Source: Candidatus Gastranaerophilales bacterium
Lineage (GTDB): Bacteria; Cyanobacteriota; Vampirovibrionia; Gastranaerophilales; Gastranaerophilaceae
Assembly (NCBI GenBank): GCA_944324915.1
Contig: CALUYD010000001.1
Span: 280,315 to 344,314 of the forward strand
DNA: 64,000 bases
Reading direction: 5' to 3'
Shown: piece by piece, positions 9,802 through 17,924 of the stretch
Numbering within the stretch: the first letter of the stretch is position 1
Layout of the letters: each line of letters opens with the position of its first letter
Notes under the pieces: model-generated
What the model was told of the DNA's origin: nothing
The model's input: the letters and a program-made list of their open reading frames with translations, nothing else
The model's database searches: none
Made by a program: the position numbers and the translations under genes

Positions 9802-11193
9802 ATGAAAGAATTTTTTAAAGATAACAAAGTAATTTTAATATTAATTTTAGTCTTGGGTTTAGCTTTAAGATTATGGAATTTAAATAAGCCCGAGGGTTTG
9901 TGGAATGATGAATATATCGCATATTCCATTTCAATGTTAAAATTTCCTTTTGATTTTTTTGAAGGAATTAGAACAAATTGTCATGCTCCGTTGCATTATT
10001 TTTATTTAAAATTATGGATGGCAATATTTAAAAATTCTGATTATATGCTTCGATTATCATCATTAGTGCCTAATTTATTGGGTTGTTTGGTGATGTATCA
10101 TGTGGGCAAAAATTATCAAACTAAAATGCATTCTATTCAAATTGGGCTTTGTTGCGCTTTAATTTCTGCTATAAGCTCATTTTTAATTTATTTTTCTCAA
10201 GAAGTTAGAATTTATTCAATGATTTTCTTGTTATCATCATTGATTTTGTTATATTCAATAAAAATGTATGAATATCCTTGCAAGAAAAATGCTTGGTGGC
10301 TTACATTTTGGTCTGTTTTATTAATTTTAGAACACACAATCGGTTTTGTATTTGTTTTGTTTAATATTTTTGGCTTAATGGCTTTTCGTCAAAAAAAGAA
10401 AAAAGAAACAGATTTATATATCCCAATTGTTGCGGGTTTAATTTTGTGTTTGCCTTTAATACCATTTTTATTTAGAATTTTTGCTCATCCGACTTATTTT
10501 TCTCAATGGTGGGCACCATTTTCTTGGTCAAAGATATTTTTCTATTTTACCGATTTATTCTCACCGGTTTTAAGGAATATTACAAATTCGCCAAGCAGTT
10601 TTTATAATCAAATAATTCATAATGATGTTATAAACATTGGTTTTATAATGTTTGCGATTGTTCCTTCTCTAATTTGTCTTGTTATGATAATTCGCTCTAA
10701 TATTGATGCTAAAAGAATAAATCGATATTTTTTAAGTGTTTTTCTAGCTTCGTTTTTGACAATTTTAATAGCTTCAATTGCAGGTAAAATTATATTTTTA
10801 ACAAAATATTTAACAGAATTATATCCGATATTAATTTTAATGGCTTCAATAGGCTGGGCGCAATTAAACTCTAAAAATACAAAGGTTATGCTTGCTACTG
10901 TTTATGTTTTTATGAGTTTATTTTATATTATCGTTTCTCATACTTCAGCTATCAGATTAACAAGGCTTGAAGGTCAAAGATTGCCTGTTGTTGCAATGCA
11001 GGAAATGAATATTCAAAAAAACGACAAAATTTTATTTTTGTATTATCCAAAAACTCATTTTACAAAATACTATAACGATTCTGATTATATAGCTTATTCA
11101 ATTGATAAATATAATTTTGGCGAAGTTTTAAATAACGGAACAACTTATGACGCTTTTTTAGACGGTCATAATTTATATAGAATTTTTTTTTAG
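9802..11193 (+). CDS. Membrane glycosyltransferase, GT39/PMT-like, truncated by frameshift
   Basis: A 463-residue polytopic protein with about 10 or more hydrophobic helices. The N-terminal loop has the catalytic-type acidic pair in EGLWNDEYIAYS (D36-E37), followed by HAPLHYF, as in the family of lipid-linked-sugar transferases that modify proteins or lipid A. It ends prematurely at TAG 11191-11193, immediately after a run of nine T (11183-11191). The downstream frame 11190-11480 continues as a plausible C-terminal domain; with one more T the protein would be about 559 residues. No Shine-Dalgarno site is visible. A TAGAAT (9790-9795) lies only 6 nt before the ATG, so the mRNA may be leaderless. 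Confidence 0.85.
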   Translation: MKEFFKDNKVILILILVLGLALRLWNLNKPEGLWNDEYIAYSISMLKFPFDFFEGIRTNCHAPLHYFYLKLWMAIFKNSDYMLRLSSLVPNLLGCLVMYHVGKNYQTKMHSIQIGLCCALISAISSFLIYFSQEVRIYSMIFLLSSLILLYSIKMYEYPCKKNAWWLTFWSVLLILEHTIGFVFVLFNIFGLMAFRQKKKKETDLYIPIVAGLILCLPLIPFLFRIFAHPTYFSQWWAPFSWSKIFFYFTDLFSPVLRNITNSPSSFYNQIIHNDVINIGFIMFAIVPSLICLVMIIRSNIDAKRINRYFLSVFLASFLTILIASIAGKIIFLTKYLTELYPILILMASIGWAQLNSKNTKVMLATVYVFMSLFYIIVSHTSAIRLTRLEGQRLPVVAMQEMNIQKNDKILFLYYPKTHFTKYYNDSDYIAYSIDKYNFGEVLNNGTTYDAFLDGHNLYRIFF

Positions 11194-11480
11194 ATAGTAA
11201 CAATAAAGTTATTTATTCTTGGCTTGATAAAAATATTCTAAATTCCATGAAAAAAGGTGAAAAACTTTTTGTGGTTGACTTAGAAACCGTTAGCCTTTTT
11301 TCAAATACTGATATGAAAAGGATTTTAGGGGATGAAAATTTATATCAAGATACGCCCTTTTTATATCTAATTGCTTCTTATTCAAGAAATAAATCTCTTT
11401 ATTGGGCTTATTCGAATTTAAAATATCAAGCTAAAATCAAAAAAGGCTCTTGGATGATTTATTCTTTTGAAAAAGTTTAG
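11190..11480 (+). pseudogene. Detached C-terminal part of the GT39-like glycosyltransferase
   Basis: This frame opens at the 9-T tract and reads without a stop to TAG at 11478-11480 (LDSNNKVIYSWLDKNILNSM, then KKGEKLFVVDLETVSL and GSWMIYSFEKV). The soluble alpha/beta-like C-terminal tail is what GT39-like proteins commonly carry after the membrane domain. An internal ATG at 11247 could in principle start a 77-residue protein, but there is no convincing ribosome site. The simplest reading is one gene split by a missing T. Confidence 0.7.
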
Positions 11481-12284
11481 CTATTTTATATAAGAAATTA
11501 AGCAATTTCTTGAAAATTCATTTGTTGCGATTTTATTTAGCGCACGTTTTTCGATTTGTCTTATACATTCTTTTGTTACGCCATAAGAAAGCCCAATTTC
11601 TTCCAGCGTCTTTTTTTCTTTGTTTTCTAGTCCAAAACGCAAAACAATAACATTTTTTTCTTTTTCTTTTAATGTATCAAGGGCTTTTTTAATATCTTTT
11701 TTTAATTCTATATCTATAACTTCTTTTTCTACGTTTTGTTTTTCATCTTCAATTATTTCAGCCAAAGTAAGCTCTTTATTTTCAGTTAAATTAGCACCTT
11801 GTTCAATTGATAAGGCTCTATTAAAACAGTTTAAAAATGTATCAATTTTTTCTTCTGTTAAATTCATCTTTTTTGCAACTTCTTTTTTAGAAATTTCTCT
11901 ATGTTCTTTTTGTTCCATTTCTTGCTTTGTTTTGTTGTAGCGAGATAGTGTCTCTTGAATATAAACAGGAATATTTAGCGCATAAGATTGTTCTGAAATT
12001 GCTTTAAACATTGCTTGTTTAATCCACCAAGAAGCATAAGTTGAAAATTTATAACCTAGTGTTGTATCGAATTTTTCAATGGCAACAATTACGCCAAAAA
12101 TGCCTTCTTGAATTAAATCATTATCTGATAATGAGCTTTTTTGAATTGATTTTGTGGCGATTTTTTTAATTAACGGCATATTTTTTTCAATAACTTGATT
12201 TCTTGCCCAAATATCGCCATTTTGAGCTCTTGTAATTAATTCATTTTCACTATAATAAACCTCAAAATTTTGTAAATTTTTCAT
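11481..12284 (-). CDS. Alternative RNA polymerase sigma-70 factor
   Basis: 267 residues from the chosen start MKNLQNFEVYYSENEL, which has an AAAGGGG site about 8 nt upstream; a frame extending 16 codons further has no such site. Region 2 is clear (NDLIQEGIFGVIVAIEKFD, YKFSTYASWWIKQAM), region 3 follows (HREISKKEVAKKMNLTEEKI), and region 4 holds the helix-turn-helix (KTLEEIGLSYGVTKECIRQIEKRALNKI). Region 1 is lacking, so this is a group 2/3-type factor rather than the housekeeping one (see 56330-57340). Its stop abuts the stop of the convergent glycosyltransferase frame. Confidence 0.9.
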   Translation of the reverse strand: MKNLQNFEVYYSENELITRAQNGDIWARNQVIEKNMPLIKKIATKSIQKSSLSDNDLIQEGIFGVIVAIEKFDTTLGYKFSTYASWWIKQAMFKAISEQSYALNIPVYIQETLSRYNKTKQEMEQKEHREISKKEVAKKMNLTEEKIDTFLNCFNRALSIEQGANLTENKELTLAEIIEDEKQNVEKEVIDIELKKDIKKALDTLKEKEKNVIVLRFGLENKEKKTLEEIGLSYGVTKECIRQIEKRALNKIATNEFSRNCLISYIK

Positions 12285-12340
12285 AGTAATGCCCCTTTGC
12301 AACACATTTTTAAATAACACGCTAGTACACAATTTAATGG

Positions 12341-12374
12341 GATGATATATAAAATATATATTTAATATATCATC
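12341..12374. repeat. 34-bp near-perfect palindrome upstream of the sigma gene
   Basis: GATGATATAT...ATATATCATC, AT-only in the centre, with one mismatched pair over 34 bp. It overlaps the -10 box of the promoter at 12364-12392. It could be an operator for autoregulation or a cruciform-forming site. Confidence 0.6.
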
Positions 12375-12392
12375 TTAAATCATGGTTTTCAA
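12364..12392 (-). promoter_or_regulatory. Promoter of the alternative sigma gene
   Basis: On the minus strand, TTGAAA (12387-12392), a 17-nt spacer and TATATT (12364-12369) precede the sigma gene, with a leader of about 70 nt. The -10 box lies inside the 34-bp palindrome. Confidence 0.6.
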
Positions 12393-12409
12393 GAGGTTTA
12401 TTAAGACAT

Positions 12410-12496
12410 GTTAAGTTGAACTTCATTTTTTAATGAGGTTCTTAACAATTGTAATATTTGCTAAACCCTTTAATTTTAGGGTTTTTGAGGTTTTTT
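12410..12496 (+). ncRNA. Candidate small RNA: hairpin followed by terminator-like hairpin
   Basis: A stem-loop at 12410-12446 (GTTAA+GAACTTCAT paired with ATGAGGTTC+TTAAC, with a 3-nt bulge) is followed by AAACCCT/AGGGTTT (12463-12484) and a T-rich tail TTGAGGTTTTTT. The tail orientation points to plus-strand transcription, although both neighbouring genes are on the minus strand. No convincing promoter was identified. Confidence 0.3.
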
Positions 12497-12608
12497 GTTA
12501 AGATATATTAAGTAAATAATACGTATTTAGCAATTTTATACTTTGCATATACTTTATATATACAAGAGAGATAGTAAACTAAAACACGAGAGATGAACTC
12601 AAAATTCC

Positions 12609-12636
12609 CCCTTTCAGAGAGCTGAAAGGGTTTTTT
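12609..12636 (+). terminator. Strong plus-strand intrinsic terminator without a plus-strand gene
   Basis: CCCTTTCAG (12609-12617), loop AGAG, CTGAAAGGG (12622-12630), then TTTTTT. The U-tract follows on the plus strand, so it may end a short unannotated RNA. A TATACT box at 12548-12553 could start an RNA of about 75 nt. It might also partly stop the minus-strand lipoprotein transcript, whose stop codon is at 12638. Confidence 0.6.
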
Positions 12637-12637
12637 A

Positions 12638-13306
12638 TTACAACATAAATTGATATTTTAAGCCTCTATAATCAACATTTACAGGAAAAACCCCTAAATC
12701 TTCAAAGAAGAAATAGAAATATTGGCTTTTTCTTGGTGAAATTGTTGAAGAATGTTTAATAGAATGTTTTGAAATTTGCTCTCCGATTGCTTGCAATTGA
12801 GAAAACGCGCTTCTATTTGATTCTTGAGCTGAATTTTGGAGCATTGATTGATTAAATTCATTCATATTAGCTGTCATGCCTGTCATATTAGATAATGTAG
12901 CGCTCATTGCGCCCATTGCAGCCATGGATGAAGCCTCTTGATTGTTATAAATATTTAAATAGTTATCTGATGTGATGAATTGAAGATTTTTTTCATTGTT
13001 TGATAAAAGCAAATCTTCAACTTTGAATGTGTATGGTGTTTCATAAGATAAATTTTCAATTTGAACATATAGCGCTAAAATTTCAGGCACAGGAGTTTTA
13101 GAAATGCCTATTTTAACATTAACGTTATCGATTGATTTTTTATATGTATTAAAAATTAAATCTTCGGATGTTTTAATTGTTTGAATGTTTGATTCGCTAT
13201 AATCTTCACCTGTATATGATAAAGTAGCGCAACCGCTTAAAAATAAGGCGCTTAATGCTAAAAAGCAAAATAAAATAGCTGATTTAATAAATTTAATCTC
13301 TTTCAT
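12638..13306 (-). CDS. Lipoprotein, function unknown
   Basis: 222 residues with a signal sequence and lipobox LSGC (about residues 23-26), so it is predicted to be lipidated and membrane-anchored. A Met/Ala/Ser-rich segment in the middle (SSMAAMGAMSATLSNMTGMT) is followed by an aromatic-rich C-terminal strand region (SQYFYFFFEDLGVFPVNVDY). No known domain was recognised. It is the last gene of the TPR-TPR-diguanylate cyclase run on the minus strand. Confidence 0.8.
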   Translation of the reverse strand: MKEIKFIKSAILFCFLALSALFLSGCATLSYTGEDYSESNIQTIKTSEDLIFNTYKKSIDNVNVKIGISKTPVPEILALYVQIENLSYETPYTFKVEDLLLSNNEKNLQFITSDNYLNIYNNQEASSMAAMGAMSATLSNMTGMTANMNEFNQSMLQNSAQESNRSAFSQLQAIGEQISKHSIKHSSTISPRKSQYFYFFFEDLGVFPVNVDYRGLKYQFML

Positions 13307-13352
13307 ATTACTTTTATAGTAACTTAAGATTGAATTTTTAGCAAATAAACTT

Positions 13353-14732
13353 TTATTTTGCTATAACAACTTTATTTCTGCCTGTTTCTTTTGCTTCATA
13401 TAGCGCACCATCAGCGTTTTTATAGAGCATTTCATAATCTTTTTCGTTTTTATATTCGCTCACGCCAATTGAAATAGTTACGGAAATTTCTTTTGTATCT
13501 TTGATATTATATTCTTCAATATTAATTTTTTTCTTTTCAACAGCTAATCTTAAACGCTCAGCTACAATTTTTGCTTCTTCAATATTTGTCTTAGGAAGTA
13601 AAAATATAAATTCTTCGCCACCATATCTTGAAGCTATATCGGATTCTCTTAATTCTTTTTTGATTGTTTTTGCAACTGTTTTTAATACGCAATCGCCAAC
13701 TGCATGCCCGTATGTATCATTTACTTTTTTAAAGAAATCAATATCTGACATAATGCAACACAATGGTTGATTTTGTCTTTTGGCGTAGGATGTTGTTTCT
13801 CTTAGGCGTTTTTCAAATTGATGACGGTTATTATAGCCTGTAAGAGCGTCAAGCGTTGCATGTTCTAACACTTCAATATATGATTTTGCCCTTGTTAGAG
13901 TTAGGGTTGCTTGGGATTTAATTTCTTCTAAGTATTCAATTTCTTTTTTTGTAATTTTATCAAAATGATTATAAGCAACAATTGCCCCATAAGGCTTATT
14001 ATCAACAATTAGAGGAAATATTCCCATTTTGCCTTCTTGTTTTAGAATGGTTGTTGTTTTTGGGGTTATTTCTTCTAAATAATCATATATTTTATTATCT
14101 GAACATTTATTTGGCCAAATTAGCTTATATTCTTTTTTGTTTTTGTTTTTGATGAAAATATAAATTAAATGTTCTTGAATAAAACCATCAATCATCTCTC
14201 CCATAATAGGAAGAATGTAATCTAATTCATATTGCGTTTGGGTAATTTGAGCTATATTTTTTAATGTTTGATGAAATTTTGAGCTTATTTTAACTTGTTC
14301 TGCGCCTTTAAGAGTTGAAATATAAAGCGAAATTTGCGCTGTTACAAGCGGAAAAATCTTAAAAAATTCATTTTTTTCTTTAATTTCTTCTCTTGATTTT
14401 AATTTAACAAGTCCTAAAGTTTTATTTTTCCGGATTATCGGGAAATATAAGATATTTTTTTCTTTTTCATATTGGCTTTTTTGAATTAAAAAATTATCAA
14501 AATATTTTTTGATTTCTTCATTTTCTTCATTTAAAGAAAGATTCTCCCAAGGTTTTGTAAAATCTTTTAAAAGATAAGAATATTCATCCATTAAATAAAC
14601 TTTTAAATCTTCAATAGGAAAAAATATAGATAGAGCTTGCTTGAAGCCTTCTACAAGCATGTTTCTATCTTGAGCTTTATCATATAATTTAGTTAATGAA
14701 TATGTAAAATCATATAATGTTTGAAAATCCAT
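13353..14732 (-). CDS. Diguanylate cyclase with GAF-like sensory region (GGDEF)
   Basis: Makes the second messenger cyclic di-GMP from GTP. 459 residues. One or two GAF-like sensory segments (about 15-145 and 155-285) precede a GGDEF domain (about 292-457) with DALTGYNNRHQFEKRL, SDIDFFKKVNDTYGHAVGD and the active-site GGEEF at 371-375. An RESD inhibitory (I) site lies exactly five residues before it, so product inhibition is likely. No transmembrane segment is evident, suggesting a cytosolic sensor. The start has AGGGGAAT overlapping the stop of the upstream TPR gene. Confidence 0.93.
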   Translation of the reverse strand: MDFQTLYDFTYSLTKLYDKAQDRNMLVEGFKQALSIFFPIEDLKVYLMDEYSYLLKDFTKPWENLSLNEENEEIKKYFDNFLIQKSQYEKEKNILYFPIIRKNKTLGLVKLKSREEIKEKNEFFKIFPLVTAQISLYISTLKGAEQVKISSKFHQTLKNIAQITQTQYELDYILPIMGEMIDGFIQEHLIYIFIKNKNKKEYKLIWPNKCSDNKIYDYLEEITPKTTTILKQEGKMGIFPLIVDNKPYGAIVAYNHFDKITKKEIEYLEEIKSQATLTLTRAKSYIEVLEHATLDALTGYNNRHQFEKRLRETTSYAKRQNQPLCCIMSDIDFFKKVNDTYGHAVGDCVLKTVAKTIKKELRESDIASRYGGEEFIFLLPKTNIEEAKIVAERLRLAVEKKKINIEEYNIKDTKEISVTISIGVSEYKNEKDYEMLYKNADGALYEAKETGRNKVVIAK

Positions 14733-14733
14733 A

Positions 14734-15792
14734 TTATTCCCCTAAAAATAATGCTTTTCCCGAGCATTCGCTAAAACTTTTTATAAATTCTTTATTAGCT
14801 TTGTCGCTCAAGTCGATAACTAATTTTCCTGCTTTATATTCAGCAAGCGAATTTTTTTCTTCTTCCTCTTTTAATTTTTTAAAGTAGTCATTGTCGTGAT
14901 TTATGGCAATTTTTTGATTTACTTCAGATAAAATATCATAAATATATCTTGTTTTTATATTATCTCCTATTGTATCAAGCAATAAGCCCGCTTTTTTAAA
15001 TTCTTGAGCAGCACCTTCATATTCTTCCATATCATTTAATAAAACGGCAAGATTAAAATGTGCTTCATATTGCATAGGTTCTTTTTCAATAGCTTTACAA
15101 TAATAATAACCTGCTTGATTTTTATTTTTCAAAAGTTGATGAATAAGACCTAAATTATAATTAGAATTGTATGATTTTAAAATTTCTGCTGCTTCTTTGT
15201 ATGATTTTGAGGCTTTTTCAAGATATTGTCTTCTTGTTGATTTATTTAAGCCTGCAAGCATTGATTTTGTTCTGTATGCTAAACCCATATTGTAGTAAGC
15301 AACGCCTAAATTATGAGTGTATGATTTTTTGTTATCAACCAAAAACGGAATTTTGATAAATTTTGGTTTATTTGAAATAACTTTTTTATATTGATTTATT
15401 GCTTCATCTGTTTTAAAAGTTTCAGATAAAATAATTGCATAATCTATTCTTGCTACTTCATAATCAGGGCGTACTTCAAGAGCTTTTTCATAATTTTTTA
15501 GAGCTGAATAATAATCTTCATAAACAACATAAATATTAGCTAAATTATACATAGCTCTATAATGCTCAGGGTGTAGTTTAATGCCTTCTTCATAATAATA
15601 AATAGCATTTTGCAAATCTTGTTTTTTAAGCGCCACATCGCCCTTATGAACCCAATAAAAACCTCTTATTTTATTTATTTGACGTTCATAAAAATCAAAA
15701 AACAAAAAAACACTCAAAAGAAAACCTATAACAAGCACTGCGCTTATTACTTTAGCTATGGTTGATTGAAATATTTTTTTTAGTTTATTCAT
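14734..15792 (-). CDS. Membrane-anchored TPR protein
   Basis: 352 residues. One N-terminal transmembrane helix (VISAVLVIGFLLSVFLFFDF, about 15-35) is followed by tandem tetratricopeptide repeats (for example AIYYYEEGIKLHPEHYRAMY, ALKNYEKALEVRPDYEVA, EAHFNLAVLLNDMEEYEGA). TPRs mediate protein-protein contacts; the partner is unknown. It lies between another TPR gene and the diguanylate cyclase on one strand with gaps of 1 and 26 nt, so the operon is likely functionally linked. Confidence 0.88.
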   Translation of the reverse strand: MNKLKKIFQSTIAKVISAVLVIGFLLSVFLFFDFYERQINKIRGFYWVHKGDVALKKQDLQNAIYYYEEGIKLHPEHYRAMYNLANIYVVYEDYYSALKNYEKALEVRPDYEVARIDYAIILSETFKTDEAINQYKKVISNKPKFIKIPFLVDNKKSYTHNLGVAYYNMGLAYRTKSMLAGLNKSTRRQYLEKASKSYKEAAEILKSYNSNYNLGLIHQLLKNKNQAGYYYCKAIEKEPMQYEAHFNLAVLLNDMEEYEGAAQEFKKAGLLLDTIGDNIKTRYIYDILSEVNQKIAINHDNDYFKKLKEEEEKNSLAEYKAGKLVIDLSDKANKEFIKSFSECSGKALFLGE

Positions 15793-15818
15793 TCTTTTTT
15801 ATCTGGTGATGGCTTTTT

Positions 15819-17486
15819 TTATGCTTCAAAAAGTTTATATAATCTTTCTTCGATAATTTTGTTATCTAATTCTTCAACAGTTTTGTTGATATTTAGTGCT
15901 TTTTGATATTGTTTTGCAGCGTTAATTTTTTCATTTAAGGTTTCATAGCTTCTTGCTAAGTTAAAATGAGCTAAAACATAATTTGGATTAATTTCTATTG
16001 CTGTTCTAAAGTAATCCATTGCTCTTTGCGCATCTCCAAGACCATCAAGGAAAACAACGCCTAAATTGTTATATGCAATATCATAAGTTGAATCTAATTC
16101 GATAGCTTTTGAATAGAAGATTATAGCTTTTTCTATGCAATCTTTTTCCCAATTTGCCATTGCAAGACGTGAGTAAATTTTTGGGTTTTCGCTATCGTCT
16201 TTTAGTGCAAATTGATAATATTCAATTGCATGATCTAAATCTTCATTATCATAGTAAATATCAGCTATTGCTTCATAAATTTGTGATTTATTTTTAGTTA
16301 ATAACAAACTATTTTCAAGCATTGAAATAGCAGCTTCAGAATTTCCTTTAATTTGATGATAAATAGCCGCTAATGCTTGCGCTACAACTGCTGACCATTC
16401 ATCATTAGGGTTTGCTGCAAGCGCTTTTTTGTATAATTCGATTGCGCTATCATATTGTTCTAATTGAACATAAGCATAAGCAAGCGAGTTTTGATAATAT
16501 GGATTTTCTTCATCATATTTTAGAGCTAATTTAAATGCTGACAGGGCATTTATTTTTTCTTCTTTTTTAAGGTATAAATGTCCCAATTCATAATAGCATT
16601 TTGAAAGTTCAGGGTATTTATTAGCTAAAATTGTATAATAATCAATTAATTCATTAACTCTATCTGATTGGAATTTTTCAACATATTCAATAGCGTTAAC
16701 TACTTTAATAGGGTCGTTATTTGATAAAATTACAACATTATTTAAGCAATCAAAAGCTATATCATGACGATTTTTCTTGATAGCTATTTTTGCCATTCTT
16801 TCATATAAAGCGATAGATTTTTTAGAATTATCAACAGCGCTTAAATAGATATTGTAAGCTCTTTTTTCTGAATTGATTTTTTCAAAAAATTCGCCTACTG
16901 CTTTATGTTTTGCAAAATTTAAATCATCTGCAATATTTTGACATAGCATTTTAATGCTTGCTTTATCAAATAGGCTCATTAATGTGCCTGTAATGCCGTA
17001 ATATAGCGCATTTGTGTAATCTTTTATTGATTTTTTGCTTGTTGTATTTTTGATTTTTTCAAGACAAGTTAGCGCTAAAACAAGGCGAGTTCTTGACGTA
17101 GAAGGTTTTAGTCTTATCGCTGTTTTAAATTCTTCTTTTGCTTCATCAAATTGTTGATTTAGTGATAAAAAATATCCTAAATACATGTGAGCATTAGCAT
17201 CAAAAGGATTTAATTCAACCGCTCTTGAGCATTGTTCAATAGCATTTTCAACCCCAATTTGCCCATTATTGTGTAATAATGTAGCTAAATGATAATATGC
17301 GCTTGATTGGTCAGGGTTTTCCTTTATTGTTTCAATATAACAATTAATTGCAGTTGTTAAATCCTCATTTGTGGATTTTAAAAGGTATCTTTGGTGTGCC
17401 TCAACCGCTTTTTCTAAAGTTTTTTGCGCATTTGTCATAATGGTATCGTCTTCTTCTTGGGGAAATTTACTCTTATTTATTAACAT
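15819..17486 (-). CDS. Soluble TPR-repeat protein
   Basis: 555 residues with about 12 tetratricopeptide repeats throughout (for example SAYYHLATLLHNNGQIGVEN, NAHMYLGYFLSLNQQFDEAK, YYQNSLAYAYVQLEQYDSAI, IAYNNLGVVFLDGLGDAQRA). No signal peptide. An alternative start is M17 (MTNAQKTLEKAVEA), since the first 16 residues are not repeat-like; the longer start has an AAGG about 10 nt upstream. First gene of the TPR/GGDEF operon. Confidence 0.88.
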   Translation of the reverse strand: MLINKSKFPQEEDDTIMTNAQKTLEKAVEAHQRYLLKSTNEDLTTAINCYIETIKENPDQSSAYYHLATLLHNNGQIGVENAIEQCSRAVELNPFDANAHMYLGYFLSLNQQFDEAKEEFKTAIRLKPSTSRTRLVLALTCLEKIKNTTSKKSIKDYTNALYYGITGTLMSLFDKASIKMLCQNIADDLNFAKHKAVGEFFEKINSEKRAYNIYLSAVDNSKKSIALYERMAKIAIKKNRHDIAFDCLNNVVILSNNDPIKVVNAIEYVEKFQSDRVNELIDYYTILANKYPELSKCYYELGHLYLKKEEKINALSAFKLALKYDEENPYYQNSLAYAYVQLEQYDSAIELYKKALAANPNDEWSAVVAQALAAIYHQIKGNSEAAISMLENSLLLTKNKSQIYEAIADIYYDNEDLDHAIEYYQFALKDDSENPKIYSRLAMANWEKDCIEKAIIFYSKAIELDSTYDIAYNNLGVVFLDGLGDAQRAMDYFRTAIEINPNYVLAHFNLARSYETLNEKINAAKQYQKALNINKTVEELDNKIIEERLYKLFEA

Positions 17487-17568
17487 TTAAAATCGTAACC
17501 TTGTCTAAAACACATACTTTTAAGTTAACGATTTTATAAAATTATGCTTTAATTGGGACGTTATTAAA

Positions 17569-17859
17569 TCATCTGTTTAGATGAAAAGAATTATTTTTTG
17601 AACTTGTATCTTCAATAAATGAAAAATTTTTACCTAAATAATCTTCAATTTCTTTAAGTAATTTAGATGGCGATATTTCTAAACCTTCTGCTATTCTCCA
17701 AAATGTTGATAATTGAGGGTCTTTTATTCCGTTTTCCAAATCAGCCCAGATAGATTTTCCCATTCCGATTTCATCAGCGCTTTTAGTTATTGATTTTTTT
17801 CTATGTTGTTTGATTATTTTAGCGATTGCTTGTTGTAATTCGTTTCTTCGCTCTTGCAT
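17569..17859 (-). CDS. XRE-family helix-turn-helix regulator
   Basis: 96 residues. The helix-turn-helix is KSADEIGMGKSIWADLENGIKDP (about 25-47), followed by STFWRIAEGLEISPSKLL, the typical HTH_3 pattern. A short Ser/Asn-rich C-terminal tail has no effector domain. It is transcribed divergently from a prepilin gene, with two operator-like repeats between the starts. This suggests it controls the pilin, itself, or both. Confidence 0.85.
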   Translation of the reverse strand: MQERRNELQQAIAKIIKQHRKKSITKSADEIGMGKSIWADLENGIKDPQLSTFWRIAEGLEISPSKLLKEIEDYLGKNFSFIEDTSSKNNSFHLNR

Positions 17860-17870
17860 GTTTATAATTA

Positions 17871-17911
17871 TTGTTCTAATATAATGACAAGTTGTTCTCG
17901 TATTATGACAA
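17871..17911. promoter_or_regulatory. Tandem operator-like direct repeats between regulator and pilin genes
   Basis: TTGTTCTAATATAATGACAA (17871-17890) and TTGTTCTCGTATTATGACAA (17892-17911) match at 17 of 20 positions. They are spaced exactly 21 bp apart, two helical turns. Each has TTGT...ACAA dyad ends and contains a -10-like TATAAT or TATTAT reading toward the pilin gene. This is the expected layout for binding by the adjacent XRE protein. Confidence 0.65.
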
Positions 17912-17924
17912 AACGGAGTTTTTA

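Noticed and set aside
11247..11480. Independent 77-residue gene after the glycosyltransferase
   Set aside because: The frame is open from the T tract well before this ATG, no ribosome site is seen, and it completes the upstream protein.
11620..11940. 106-residue plus-strand ORF antisense to the sigma gene
   Set aside because: Phe/Ser-rich shadow translation of a real sigma-70 gene.
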